Shown here: positions 1-10,383 of the stretch, one piece after another
How the letters are laid out: every line of letters begins with the position of its first letter
How positions within the stretch are numbered: position 1 is the first letter of the stretch
Assembly: GCF_023159225.1 (NCBI RefSeq)
Contig: NC_063175.1
Span: forward strand, 5,163,255-5,227,254
Reading direction: 5' to 3'
Source: Perognathus longimembris pacificus
Taxonomy: Eukaryota > Chordata > Mammalia > Rodentia > Heteromyidae
Length of the DNA: 64,000 bases
Made by a program: the position numbers and the translations under genes
The notes under the pieces: model-generated
What the model was told of the DNA's origin: nothing
Databases searched by the model: none
Seen by the model: the letters and a program-made list of their open reading frames with translations, nothing else

Positions 1-24
1 CATGTGTATCTGTAGCTTCTACTA

Positions 25-81
25 TTGATGATGTTCTTTTTTTTAAATTTTTATTATAAAACTGATGTTGATGATGTTCTT
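25..81 (-). mobile_element. Ultra-short antisense L1 tail with TSD, nested in L1 3' UTR
   Basis: Bases 39-67, read on the minus strand, match the last ~20 nt of the L1 3' end (CATCAGTTT.ATAATAAAAA) plus a short A-tail. They are flanked by a perfect 14-bp duplication TTGATGATGTTCTT (25-38 and 68-81). The same 3' UTR at 28 kb and 55 kb has a single, uninterrupted copy of that site. This is therefore a 29-bp 5'-truncated L1 insertion. Confidence 0.85.
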
Positions 82-276
82 GTATCACCTTCTTGTGATT
101 GTATCTACACTATCTCTGTAATTTTATCTGAGTATATTGGAAACCGTGTATACTGGTATTAGAATTAGGAAATTGAAAGGGAATACCAAAATTGAGAGAC
201 AAAGGGTAAAATAAGAGAAACAACAACAAAAGCAATACTTGCAAAACTGTTTGGTGTAAGTGAACTGAACACCTCA

Positions 277-305
277 GGGGGGGAAAGGGGGAAGGGGGAG
301 GGGGG
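277..305 (+). other. G-quadruplex-type tract in L1 3' UTR
   Basis: Four G-runs (7, 5, 5, 6) are separated by 1-3 adenines. Equivalent tracts lie in the sibling L1 ends at 28486-28520 and 55111-55144. A G-rich polypurine tract in the 3' UTR is a known L1 feature. Folding here is inferred from the motif. Confidence 0.75.
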
Positions 306-416
306 TATGTGGGACAAGGTAACAAAGAGTACAAGAAATGTATCCAATGCCTAACGTATGAAACTGTAACCTCTCTGTACATCAGTTTGATAATAAAAAC
401 TTTAAAAAAAAAAAAA

Positions 417-2190
417 GGTGGTTTCTAGTGGGAAATCTTTGTGGGCTTGGCCCTTGGAAGAGATTAAGGTAGTTCTCATGCAACTTTGGTGAGTTGTCAT
501 GAGAAGGTTGTTAGGAAAGAGCAAGTCTTCCCTTCACTTTGGCTTCCTGCCACTGTGGTACCATCTATAGCCAGGAATCCTCACCACAACTGGCACTATT
601 CTGTTTGGATCTTTCACTTCCAACTCTGTGAAGTAAGCTCTTTATGAGTGCCCAGCCTCAGGCACTGCATGTATCAATGAAAAGCTGACTAATGGACAAG
701 CAATCCAGTGCAGTCTTCCTGTGATTCCACCTGCTCCCCGCTGCAGCTCAGCTAGTTGAGTTGATAACAGAGTGACTCAGATGCATTGACACCATGGTGA
801 AGTGATCACAGACAGATGCTACCATAAGAACAAGCCTTCCTCGCCTAACATCTGCTAGCTCTACTCCTTTACTTTTCTGTGTGGTTTCTTTTTTAAAAAA
901 CTAAACAGAAGACACAAAGCATCACTATGACAAGTACAATGGGATACATGGTGTTACTTTGTCAGCCAGGTGGTGTGGCTGTTGCTGTGAATACCTTAGA
1001 ACGACATGAAAGCTCAGCTTCTAGAGGGCTGATCTACAATCTATCTTCTTCAATCACTTTTCGCTCAAGACCTTAGTTTTTCCATCTGTCACTTGGGAAG
1101 TTTGTTCATTTTTCCCCCCAAGAAAAGTCCTTTGTAATGTTAGGAAAAAGTACAGTGATTCCATATGGTTTTTTTATGTGTGTGTTAAAAATATCCCAGC
1201 TGACAAGTGATGGAGTTAAAAGCTGCTTTAGACACCCTGGTGGCTGTCAATTCCTTCTTCATTTCGGTGCATACTCAAAAGAGCTTAATGCCAAACGATG
1301 GAAAGCATTCTGCCTGCATTACCACCATCTGTTCCCTTGGCATCCTCTACAGACAGCTGTGTTGCCAGATTTCAAGCTGTTTATTGGTATGTTGCAGTGA
1401 GAAGTTATTGATGGACTGACTAGATCTCCAGAAAACTAGGCATTTTTGTTTCTCTCTGAAATGTTTATTCAATATCTTGAAATTTTCACAGGATGTTTAG
1501 CAGGCATTTATTGAGTGATTTTATTGGTCTCTGACAATGGGATACTTTCGTGCATCATAAATGAATACTTGGAGAAAAAAAATACCTATGTCAACTCTCC
1601 AGCCAGCTGCCGGTGAACTAGAGAAGGATCTGAAAGGAGAAAATAAAGTAGTTGGTTGGGAAGAAGCAGCCTTGTTGAGCGAGGCCAAATGGAGGAGGTC
1701 TTCATGCAGATTTCTAGGATTGTGAAGCTCAGGATAGAGGAAGGATGCTGGAGGGGTTGCAAGAAAGTGAGTTCAGAATCTGCTTTTGCTTTAGAGGTAA
1801 TAAGGCCAAGATTTCTCATTCTAGAATACCCCAAATCAATCATGGTAGAAGCTGAGTTCCAGATGATACACAAAGGATGCACATATATGAAAGCCGATCT
1901 ATCTATATCGAGATTACACATATTAAATGCTAGAGAAGAGAAATCCATGTTTTTGGAGTAACCCCTAATTTCAGAGAATAACACCAAATAGGTCTGACTC
2001 TTTACAAAATACCTTTTAAATTCACTATAAGGACAGAATATCAAGCCATACACAATGCAAATGTAAATAGCTAGTATTTCTTAATCCTTTGCTGAGCAAG
2101 GCACTATTGCCAAACAATATTAAAAATACAGAAATTGGGTAAGTAAATTTGCAGATTCAATGACTTTATAATCAGCAGGCGTTGATCAGA
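417..2190. other. Unassigned non-coding DNA
   Basis: No repeat family or exon is recognisable. An open frame on the minus strand at 1586-2053 (155 codons) overlaps another of 101 codons on the plus strand at 1656-1961. Neither shows a domain or motif, and both look like chance. Confidence 0.5.
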
Positions 2191-2194
2191 TATA

Positions 2195-2250
2195 AATATA
2201 TACTAGATATAGCTATATGCATACATAATATATATGTATATATATATGAA
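2195..2250. repeat. AT-rich TA/TATG microsatellite
   Basis: Imperfect TATA/CATATA units, ending in ACACACATGG. Confidence 0.7.
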
Positions 2251-2377
2251 AATACACACATGGAATTAGCACTTAGTTCTTTTTATTTTCATTATCTTTA
2301 AGTAGATGTACAGAAAGTTTTCAATTCAACATGTCAGTTTATGAGTACAAACATTTAGTACTTTTAAAACAGAATGA

Positions 2378-2632
2378 GTGTGTCAGGAGCCAGTGGCTCA
2401 AGCCTATAACCCTAGCTACTCATGAGGCTGAGATCTGAGGATCACAGTTCAAAACCAACCTAAGCAAAAGAGTCTGTGAAACTTTTATCTCCATCAACTA
2501 CTCAGAAAAGGTCAGAAATGGTGCTGTGGCTCAATGGTAAAGTGCTCTCCTTGAGCAAAACAGTACACTCAGGGACAATGTCCAGGCCCTGATTTCAAGT
2601 CCCAGTACTGGCAAAAAAAAAAAAAAAAAAGC
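2378..2632 (+). mobile_element. Composite SINE (7SL-like left, tRNA-like right)
   Basis: The left half reads GCCAGTGGCTCAAGCCTATAA then GAGGCTGAGATCTGAGGATC, as in Alu/B1. The right half has GCTGTGGCTCAATGGTAAAG and CAGGCCCTGATTTCAAGTCC, followed by an A18 tail. It is diverged from the family consensus seen elsewhere in the window. Confidence 0.88.
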
Positions 2633-2640
2633 CAGACAAT

Positions 2641-2843
2641 GCAACAGCAATACTTACAAGACAACATGCTGTAAACCAACTGTACAAATTGGGGTGGTAG
2701 GAGAGGGAAATGGGGAGAAGGGAAGGTGGGAGGAAAACGAGGGAGGAGGTAACAAGTTTGATAAATGTACTAACTGCCTTACGTATGGAACTACCCCTCT
2801 ATACACTACTTTGACAATACATAAATTATATTAAAAAAGAAGG
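2641..2843 (+). mobile_element. L1 3' end, truncated
   Basis: AACAGCAATACTTACAAGAC, a GGGGAGAAGGGAAGGTGGGAGG tract, CTAACTGCCTTACGTATG and a terminal ACTTTGACAATACATAAA match other L1 3' ends here, notably 20985-21180. It starts directly after the A-tail of the preceding SINE. Confidence 0.8.
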
Positions 2844-3353
2844 AATGCTACAAAATAAGATTACAAAGTAAGTCAAAGATGGAGAAAAAATGGAATGGTA
2901 AGTAAAATGGTAAGAAATACTAGGGGGGAGGTGTCATTTGATCTGGATCTGAATGGATTCATTGAACTTGACTGTCAGATTCCAATGAGGAAATATTTCA
3001 TCCCCATGAACCAAGAGTGAGACATGAGAACAGAAACCTTGGAAGTATGCCTGAGAAATCCTAGTAGTCTGAAACTAGGAAGTGTTTTGAGAATGGTGCA
3101 TCACTGAAATACCAGTTTGGTGTCCATAACTGAGAGATTTTTGAAAGGTATCCAAAGGAGTTTAAAGCCTTACTACTTTCAGCCAATGATTAGACCTATA
3201 CAAACAAGTGAGAGACTTGGAAACAGTAGCCAATCTTGGGTTGTGATGGTATTCCCTGATTTCAAATGTTATTGTTGAAAGGAAGTTGAGAAATTCCTAC
3301 TACTGCATGTATGCATTTTAAAATTGAAAAGTTAAGATCTAGAGGGATGGCAT

Positions 3354-3556
3354 ATTTTTTTTTTTTGCGTCCTGGGGCTTGAACTCATGGCCTAGGCACT
3401 GTCCCTGAGCTTCTTTTGCTTAAGGCTAGCACTCTACCAATCGAACCACAGAGCCACTTCAAGCTTTTTCTGTGTGTGTGGTACTGAGGAATTGAACCCA
3501 GGGCTTTATGTATGCTAGGCAAGCACTCTACCACTAATCCACATTCCCATCCCTGA
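3354..3556 (-). mobile_element. Dimeric ID-type SINE, diverged
   Basis: Poly(T), then the right monomer (CTAGGCACTGTCCCTGAGC, AAGGCTAGCACTCTACC), then the left monomer (TGTGGTACTGAGGAATTGAA, GCAAGCACTCTACCACTA), ending in ATTCCCATCCC. Confidence 0.88.
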
Positions 3557-3717
3557 ATGCAGATTTTTATTTCACAGTTTTATAGATGTGAAGTTGACTG
3601 TGGTACAAGTATGTTCTCTAGGGTCTCTCAGGGAGCACAAAGCAGAAATCATGGTGTCAACCAGGCTAAGTTCTCTCAGGAAGATCTGGAGAAAATTGTT
3701 TCCAAGCTCTCTTTGGT

Positions 3718-3932
3718 TTTACTCTTCTGCTGGTCCTAGGGCTGAACTCAGGGCCTGGGAGCTGTCCCTAAGCTTTTTCTTGCCCAAGGTTTGCAATCTA
3801 CCACTTCTGGCTTTTGGGGGTTTAATTGGGGATAAGAGTCTTACAGGCTTTCCTTCTCAGACTGACTTTGAACAAGGATCCTCAGATCTCAGCCTACTGA
3901 GGATTACAGGGGTGAGCTACTGGCACTGGCTC
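3718..3932 (-). mobile_element. Composite SINE, minus strand
   Basis: Contains GGCCTGGGAGCTGTCCCTAAG (right half), TTAATTGGGGATAAGAGTCTT (linker) and CTCAGATCTCAGCCTACTGA with GTGAGCTACTGGCACTGGC (7SL-like half). The long frame through it on the plus strand (3588-4031) is a by-product. Confidence 0.85.
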
Positions 3933-3949
3933 CCAAGCTCATTCTTACT

Positions 3950-4275
3950 GGCAGAACTCAGTCCTTTGCAGCTGCAAGACACGGTCAGTATTGCCTGGTT
4001 GGCTACCAGCCAAGGATTTTGCAACTTCTGAAGGTCATCTGTATCGGGCCACCCAGCCCGGGTTTATCTTCAGGCCACTTGTGTACGTTGAGACTCTCAC
4101 TTCTCCATCAATGACCTTGTGAGCTGTAGTGAAATCAAGCCTACCAAGGTGATTCCCCCTAACATAAGGCCATCTATGTCATTGTGGAAGGCAATTCCAT
4201 TTTGCTCCATGCAAGGTATCTACACCAAGGTGCAGGGAATCCAGTAGCCATTTTTTAGTCCAACCTAACACATTC
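3950..4275. other. Possible LTR remnant, family unknown
   Basis: A GC-richer block with GGGCCACCCAGCCCGGG and CCATTTTGCTCCATGCAAG, features reminiscent of retroviral LTRs. I cannot assign a family or boundaries, and it may be unique sequence. Confidence 0.25.
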
Positions 4276-4609
4276 TCTCTACTTAGCATATTTCTTTTCA
4301 CTCATTAGGTTTTTGGAACATGAATTAATTTTGTTAAGACTAAAAGTGTTAATAATAGTTTCTCTTGATAATGTTGACTTCAACAACAACTGTTCATCTA
4401 CTGAAAAATGATTCCCTGCTAGAGTTTCAAGCAGTATCTCAAAGATTTGGAGACAGGTATGTCTGCAGGTAGAGTTTACAAGCAACCATCAGTAACTGTT
4501 GAGCCCATGTTCCCAAACCACATATTATTCTAGGGTTCTAAAATCTGGGGAAAACCACCTAGAAGTATTCTTTGTATATGAAAAATTCATAGCACATTTT
4601 TCTCTCTGT

Positions 4610-4624
4610 GTGTCTCTCTCTCTG

Positions 4625-4690
<66 letters not shown>

Positions 4691-4700
4691 CACACACACT
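4610..4700 (+). repeat. (TC)n-(AC)n compound microsatellite
   Basis: About 57 bases of TC repeats with GT interruptions run into about 30 bases of CA repeats. Confidence 0.95.
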
Positions 4701-4709
4701 TTTCCCCAT

Positions 4710-5628
4710 CCTCAGAATCTTAACCTGCTATCTCCAACCCCAGCATGCTCTTCAGTAATCAGGAAGTTATTTTAAAAATTAAACCAGTTATGATCCAATT
4801 CTCATGCAAAAAAGAAGGCATCCAATCAGCCACTTACAACGTTCAGAACACTCTGCATAGTAAAAGGACCATCAAGTTCCAGCAACTCTATTCAGCCTGC
4901 CTTCTTCCAGCAATCATTCCTATAATTAGGACTGGCACATTGTTCCTAATTAGTAATTTCTAGGGCATATGGGTATAAAATGTATGTGTTCCTTAGTCAT
5001 TCTACTTTACTGTGAAATTGCTTGTAAAGATTTTTTAATGAATAATTAAGCTTATTTCTTTGTCTCTTGTTTTCCAATTCCCCTAGATTTTATCCAGGTG
5101 ACATAATTATGCTGTATCCATGACAACATTTTCTACATCTATAGGTGAAATCTTTTGGGATTGCTGATGAGATCATTTCTCCCCCTTAATCTTGGTTTAA
5201 CCTGTAACCATGAATAATGGAAGAGTTAGTGCTAATATGATTTACCATTTAGTTAACATGCACAGTGGTATTTACATCTATTTCCCAACCAACCACAACT
5301 CTTTTTCTTTTCTCCTTTTATTTTTTAAGTTTGGCAAGGAAATATGTAACCTTTAGGTACAACATAGTGTAAGTCTAAGGAATTACTCAGTGATAATGCA
5401 TACTTTTGCCTACATAAGTCCACTAAAATGGCTTTGGCATTTTTAGACAAAACATAAGGAGGAGTTTTTAAAAATGGATGGTGAATTTCCTCAAAACAAG
5501 CTAAGTTCAGAGTACCAATCCACTTAACACAAAGGTCCTTACTGTTTTACAGAGCAGGCCCATGTCACACTTTTTAAAACAACTTCATGGGTTGTCATAC
5601 TTCAACATTGGAGTGAATATTGCAAGAT
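4710..5628. other. Unassigned AT-rich non-coding DNA
   Basis: No recognisable repeat, exon or RNA gene. Short open frames here have no features of real proteins. Confidence 0.5.
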
Positions 5629-5629
5629 T

Positions 5630-5845
5630 TGAAATGAGGAAATCTAGGTTTAAGTCTGCCTGCTCTGTTGTCTTCAAGCTATTGATGATGGCTACATTTT
5701 GGACTTTTACCTAGTCATTGTTTCTTTATTGCAAAGGGTAGAATGAGAATAATATGAGATTCTTATGAGGATTAGAGATCATAAAAATTGTGCCCAGTCA
5801 ATGATCAATATGTAATAGCACCATCATCACTAACATCATTACACA
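5630..5845 (+). mobile_element. MIR (ancient tRNA-derived SINE)
   Basis: Shows the MIR order: AAATCTAGGTTTAAGTCTG.CTGCTCTG, a TTTACCTAGTCATTG.TTCTTTA block, GTAGAATGAGAATAATATGAG, then GAGGATTAGAGATCATA and TGCCCAGTCAATGATCAATA. Strongly diverged, as expected for a mammal-wide element. Confidence 0.7.
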
Positions 5846-6104
5846 GGAGGGAAGTAAGACTTTGGGGCTGTTCCTAGACTTTCTGAATCAGACACTGCAG
5901 TTTCAGAAGATCCTCAGGCTAATCATGTTCCACTAACATCTGGAAAGCATTGGTGCTGAAGTTGGCAAACGGAGAAAAGATGGACATTTTGTGTTTCCAT
6001 AGATTATTTTGTAGCCTATAATTTAAATGATGCTTTCAAATTGTTTGCATGTGTTGATGTCACCTAAGTGACAAAATGCTTCCTCTTCCCAATCTCAAGC
6101 TGAT

Positions 6105-6245
6105 AGAAAAATAAAATAGCAATACATCTAAAGAGATCTTAACGATCCTAAAATCCAAACCCCATTTATATAAATAAGGATGCAGAGAACCAAAAAGATG
6201 AATAAGCTAGCGATCCATCAGCATTTCAACTTTCTTGCTGCTTCA
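6105..6245 (+). mobile_element. Possible ancient MIR/L2-class fragment
   Basis: AGAGATCTTAACGATCCTAA, AATCCAAACCCCATTTATATA and AAGGATGCAGAGAACC follow the common ancient motif of a short CCAACCCC stretch and then a GAGGA.ACTGAGG stretch. Weak, and based on pattern only. Confidence 0.3.
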
Positions 6246-6451
6246 GATACTTTCTACACCACGAGAATTTATTTTACTACAAGTTGATGTAAGCTTTCTT
6301 CCTCAGATGAATGCACAGGAAGCCTAACTAGTTAATTAGTCATCATTTAGTAGCCATTTCCCAGCTTGCCTTCTACACAGAGAGTGCACTAAGTATCCAA
6401 TAGGTGCAGGGAGCAAAGACTTTAGATACAAATACCAAGTAGACAGATTAA

Positions 6452-6590
6452 TAAATACGGTGATTAAGAGCTTGGGTTATGGAGGCAGGTTCAAATCCTG
6501 GTCCTGGCATCCAGCAGGCATTTAAATAACTCCATGCTTAACTCCTTGAACTTGATTTATTCAACTTTGAAATGGTGCTAATAAAATGTG
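6452..6590 (+). mobile_element. MIR element
   Basis: Contains GGTGATTAAGAGCTTGGGTTA, GGAGGCAGGTTCAAATCCTGG (B-box-like), then ATTTATTCAACTTTGAAATGG and GTGCTAATAA, in MIR consensus order. Confidence 0.82.
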
Positions 6591-6591
6591 T

Positions 6592-6805
6592 GGGTTTTGG
6601 TTTTTGTTTATTTGCTCATCCTGGGGCTTAAACTCAGGTCCTGGGTGCCGGTCCTTGAGCTTTTATACTCAAGGCTATTCTCTGTCACTTAAGCCCTAGT
6701 TAATGGTAGATAAAAGTCTCATGGACTTTTGTGCCCAGTCTGGCTTCAAACTACACTTTTCATATATCCTGATTAGCTCCTGATTAGCTAGGATTATAGA
6801 CTGAG
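6592..6805 (-). mobile_element. Composite SINE, minus strand
   Basis: CTTAAACTCAGGTCCTGGGTG, CCTTGAGC, CAAGGCTATTCTCTGTCACTT, a GATAAAAGTCTCATGGACTTT linker and GATTAGCTAGGATTATAGAC. The poly(T) of the next SINE follows at once. Confidence 0.8.
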
Positions 6806-6810
6806 TTTTG

Positions 6811-6841
<31 letters not shown>

Positions 6842-6946
6842 CAAGCCTCACAGACTTACCTGCTGGGAGAGCTTTGAACCTCAATTTTCAGATCACAGCC
6901 TCTTGAGTATCTAGGATTACAAGCATGAGCCACCAGCACTTGGCTT
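6806..6946 (-). mobile_element. Truncated SINE: 7SL-like half with poly(T)
   Basis: T26, then GCCTCACAGACTTACCTGCTG and CAGATCACAGCCTCTTGAGTA to CATGAGCCACCAGCACTTGGC. The right half is missing, so the poly(T) sits next to the linker/7SL part. Confidence 0.8.
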
Positions 6947-7094
6947 GTGAATCTGTAGTAATAAACCTGTAGTAATAAAATGATTAGCATAATAAGATAA
7001 AAATGCCTGCTTAGGCTAGCATCATATAGCATTATCCAACTAAAACCATGGTAAACACATTTACTTAGAGGCAAAGAAGCCTGTCTCAGCTACA

Positions 7095-7310
7095 CTTATT
7101 GGCAAAATATATGGATCTCCAGGTCTGATCTAAGATCAAGTACCAACACTGCCACTTACTTGAACAAATTATTTAATTTTTCTGTGTCCCAGTTTCATTG
7201 TTTGTAAAAGAGGAACATGTCTGCAGCCTAGAAGAGCCCTTACGAATTTTCATGAGGGATTGTGTCTAAAGTGTCTGCCCCAACCAATGGTAGGCACTTT
7301 TATAAATCTC
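7095..7310 (+). mobile_element. MIR element
   Basis: AACACTGCCACTTACTTGAAC, AATTTTTCTGTGTCCCAGTTT, CATTGTTTGTAAAAGAGGAAC and CAACCAATGGTAGGCACTTTTA follow the MIR core and 3' part. Confidence 0.85.
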
Positions 7311-7798
7311 ACTGAGTAGGCTTCTGTAGGAGTGACTTTGTTATGCTTGTCATGGATTGGTTACAGTCAAGGTGATTGTCTTTTGCCTACCCTGAGGTGC
7401 CAGGAGCTGGTTAGGTGTGAGCAAAGACTCCACCCCATTGTCTCCAACCCTCAGGACTGCATATGTTTGCCCTTTCATTTTTTGGGAAGTGCTTCTTTCA
7501 GCTTCTGGGCCTGGGGGCTTATCTGGGGAGGCATGGTAGACCAGGATTGATTGAAATAGAATGAGGAAGGATGCCTGCTGTCTGCACTTTTCCCAGCAGT
7601 GGGTCCTAGGACAGCACTATGCAAACTTGTGACAAATATAGAAGGTGTATATAACTAAAGGTTTTTGCTGAAATAAACAGAGTTTTGCCAATCAGCCCTC
7701 TCTCCATTTCCTTCATCATCAATCCCCTTGCCCCTCAGAATCCTTGTTTGTGCTGTAGCTGACCCGCGGTAATTGTCCGTGTACTGACTGAGCTGCAG
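7311..7798. other. Unassigned non-coding DNA
   Basis: No repeat or coding evidence recognised. Confidence 0.5.
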
Positions 7799-7849
7799 AT
7801 GATGATGGTGATGATGATGATGGTGGTGGTGGTGGTGGTGATGTGAGTC

Positions 7850-7907
<58 letters not shown>
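7799..7907 (+). repeat. Compound microsatellite (GATGGT)n-(GTG)n-(GT)n-(GA)n
   Basis: Four adjacent simple arrays. They generate the His-, Thr/His- and Leu/Ser-rich open frames on the minus strand between 7655 and 7967, which are not proteins. Confidence 0.95.
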
Positions 7908-7910
<3 letters not shown>

Positions 7911-8389
7911 ACCCCTCTCTGTATCAACATTCTTCACACTAAAAGAGATAAAGAGCTTGGCATGCACACTAGTGGCTTAAATAAAACACAGTAAAAACAG
8001 AAAAGGACCTTTCACCTTACATGCATAATTAGCCCAGTTGCTTGGCTTCAATAAGTGACACTCCATACATATCTTTTGTGTGGACTGTGGCATTCAAGAA
8101 TCATGTCAATTGTACTGCCTATCAAAAACTATTCTACTTTGCCAATTAGCTACCACTGTGAGTAAGCACTTCAGTCTCCATAGTGACAGAAATGGCCAGT
8201 CTTTCAAAGGCACCAATATCTTCAACTAAACAAAACCAATTCACTAAAATTCCAAATGAAAATAGTCACATGCTTAATTCTCAAAACAGAGAGTAGCATG
8301 TCTTTATTCTGAAACAAATCTCTCTTCAAGTAACATCAACTCCACTTGACTGCCTGGCAGTGCTGTTGTTATGAGTTTATTTCCTGATT
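7908..8389. other. Unassigned non-coding DNA
   Basis: Nothing recognised on either strand. Confidence 0.5.
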
Positions 8390-8394
8390 GTAAG

Positions 8395-8634
8395 TGGGGG
8401 GGGGGGGGTACAGGTAGTGAGGCTTGAACTTGGGGCATAGGTACTGCCCCTGTGCTCTTTTGCTCAAGGCTAGCACTCTACCACTTGAGTCACAACTTTA
8501 CTTCTGGATTTTGGGTAGTTTATTGGCGAGAAGAGTTGCACAGAATTTTCCTGCCCAGACTGGCTTCAGACTATGATCCTCAGATCTTAGCCTCCTGAGT
8601 AGCTAAGATTACAGGCTTGAGCCACCAGTACCCT
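8395..8634 (-). mobile_element. Composite SINE, minus strand
   Basis: Begins with a G11 run where a poly(T) is usual, then CTTTTGCTCAAGGCTAGCACT, GTTTATTGGCGAGAAGAGTTG, CTCAGATCTTAGCCTCCTGAG and GCTTGAGCCACCAGTACCC. Confidence 0.9.
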
Positions 8635-9524
8635 GCTGGTATTCTTTTATTTAACTGACCTCATCCTACCATAATATGTTATGACCCATTTCAATATATT
8701 CATCAAACTGGGGTAAGGTGAAATCTCAATGTGGTTTTCATTTGCATTTCTCTTATGGCATAGATACTGAATATTTCTTCATGTATCTATTGGCTATTCT
8801 TATTTCCTCTCCAGAGAAGTCTCTTTTTAATTCTTTAACCGACTTATTAATGAGGTGGTTGTTCCTTTCAGGATGGGGGGGGTTAATATTTTGAGCTCTA
8901 GGTATATTTTTGATGTGAGTCCCTTGTCTATTGTATAGCTAGTGAACATCTTCTCCCAATCTGAGGGCTTTCTATTTATCTTGCTAGCTATGTCCTTTGC
9001 CCTGCAGTAGCTCTGCAATTTAATGCAACTATATTTATCCAACCTTTCTTTGATTTCTTTGATTTATTTGGTCTTTATTTAGGGAATTTCCATCTTTCTA
9101 AGAAGCCCTAGTCTTTCCCCTATCCCTTCCTGTAATATTTTCAGGGTATCTGATTGAGGTATTTGATCCATTTGGAGTTGATTCTGGTGCAGGGTGATAT
9201 GTAAGGATCTAACTTCAGTTTTGTACACGTGTATAGCCAATTCTGCCAGCACCATTTGTTGAAGAGGCTATCTTTCTTCCATCAGGAATGCTACTACACT
9301 GTTGGTGGGAATGTAAACCGTTTCATCCACTCTGCGAAGCAATTTGGAGGTTCCTCAAAAGACTAAACATAGTGCTCCCCTCTGATCCAGCAATACCACT
9401 CCTAGGCATTTACCCTAAGTATCATAAACAAGGCCACATTAGAGCTACCAGCACAACCATGTTCATTGCAGAATTATTTAGCATAGCTAAGACATGGAAC
9501 TGACCTAGATGGTCAAGAAACTTT

Positions 9525-9528
<4 letters not shown>

Positions 9529-9580
<52 letters not shown>
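9529..9580. repeat. (TA)n expansion inside L1 ORF2 remnant
   Basis: About 26 TA units replace the short ACATATACA that normally precedes CAATGGAATTCTATGC in L1 ORF2. The expansion post-dates or accompanied insertion. Confidence 0.92.
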
Positions 9581-9585
<5 letters not shown>

Positions 9586-9917
9586 GAATTCTATGCTTCC
9601 ATCAGAAAGAATGGCATTGCCCTGTTTGCAAGGAAATGGAAATACTTGGAAAAAATCATATTGAATGAAGTACACCAGACCCTAAGAAACATAGGCTGCA
9701 TGGTTTCCACCACAATAGCTTAGTAGGTATTTCATATGACCATATAAAATGAAGCTAATTGAAATGAACTCCAAAATATGGAAACAAGAGGGTTTTCTTG
9801 TTTCTTTGTTTTTGTTTTTAATGTACGGTGTAAAGGTATTTCTTTTTTCTTTCATTTTTCCCTTTGGTTTATCCCCTGTTGTCACTGTTTTCTTTTTTAA
9901 TTTCAGTACCCTGTGTC

Positions 9918-9953
9918 ATATATATATATGTATATACATATATACATATATAT
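9918..9953. repeat. Imperfect (TA)n/(CATA)n in L1 3' UTR
   Basis: ATATATATATGTATATACAT units between CTGTGTCA and GATTTGGGG of the L1 3' UTR. Confidence 0.85.
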
Positions 9954-10289
9954 GATTTGGGGAATGGAAGGGGAATAACAAAGTGGTGAGACAAAGGAAA
10001 AGGGTGAACCAATGTAACAGCAATACTCACAAGACACTATGTTGGAGAACTTTACAACTTGGGGGGAGGAGGGGAATCTGGGAGGTGGGAAAGTGGTAGA
10101 AAAATGAGGGAGAGGTAACAATATTTGACAAGAAATATAATCATTATCTTATGTATGTAACTGTAACCCCTCTGTACATTACCTTTACAATATAATAAAA
10201 TAAAATTTTAAAAATGTGCATCAAAGGAAAGCAACTTGCAAAAATTATTTATTGTCTTCTCATTGATATCCCAATGGACCATCACATTT

Positions 10290-10331
10290 TAATTCATCCT
10301 CTGGTTTGGACAAATGCCCTCCAAAGATATA

Positions 10332-10383
<52 letters not shown>

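Larger units (their letters stand above)
1..416 (+). mobile_element. L1 3' UTR and poly(A) tail, young subfamily
   Basis: Closely matches the 3' ends at 28136-28631 and 54752-55250: same TGTAGCTTCTACTATTG start, G-rich tract, CTGTACATCAGTTTGATAATAAAA terminus region and an A-tail ending at 416. The left part is cut off by the window edge, so the full length is unknown. It carries a second, tiny L1 insertion at 39-67. Only non-coding 3' UTR is present. Confidence 0.9.
8645..10215 (+). mobile_element. L1 with 5' inversion (ORF2 3' part plus 3' UTR)
   Basis: 8645-9282 is ORF2 in reverse: on the minus strand it encodes AKDIASKINRKPSDWEKM and a GLTSKIYLELKIL block, then a CAAATGAAAACCACATTGAG stretch. 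9284-9725 is ORF2 forward: LHCWWECKPFHPLCEAIWRF, PSDPAIPLLGIYP, TMFIAELFSIAKTWN. A 3' UTR and AATAAAATAAAATTTTAAAA tail follow to 10215. Two adjacent ORF2 segments in opposite orientation are the mark of twin priming. ORF2p is the L1 endonuclease/reverse transcriptase. This copy is dead. Confidence 0.88.

Noticed and set aside
1586..2053. 155-codon minus-strand frame
   Set aside because: No domain, no signal, overlapping open frame on the other strand, AT-rich composition like its surroundings; a chance frame.
4610..4700. CRISPR-like regular repeats here and in other arrays
   Set aside because: These are contiguous simple repeats without spacers, in a mammalian genome full of SINE and L1.
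7655..7967. His-rich and Ser/Pro-rich frames suggesting metal-binding proteins
   Set aside because: Produced by the GAT/GGT/GT/GA microsatellites.
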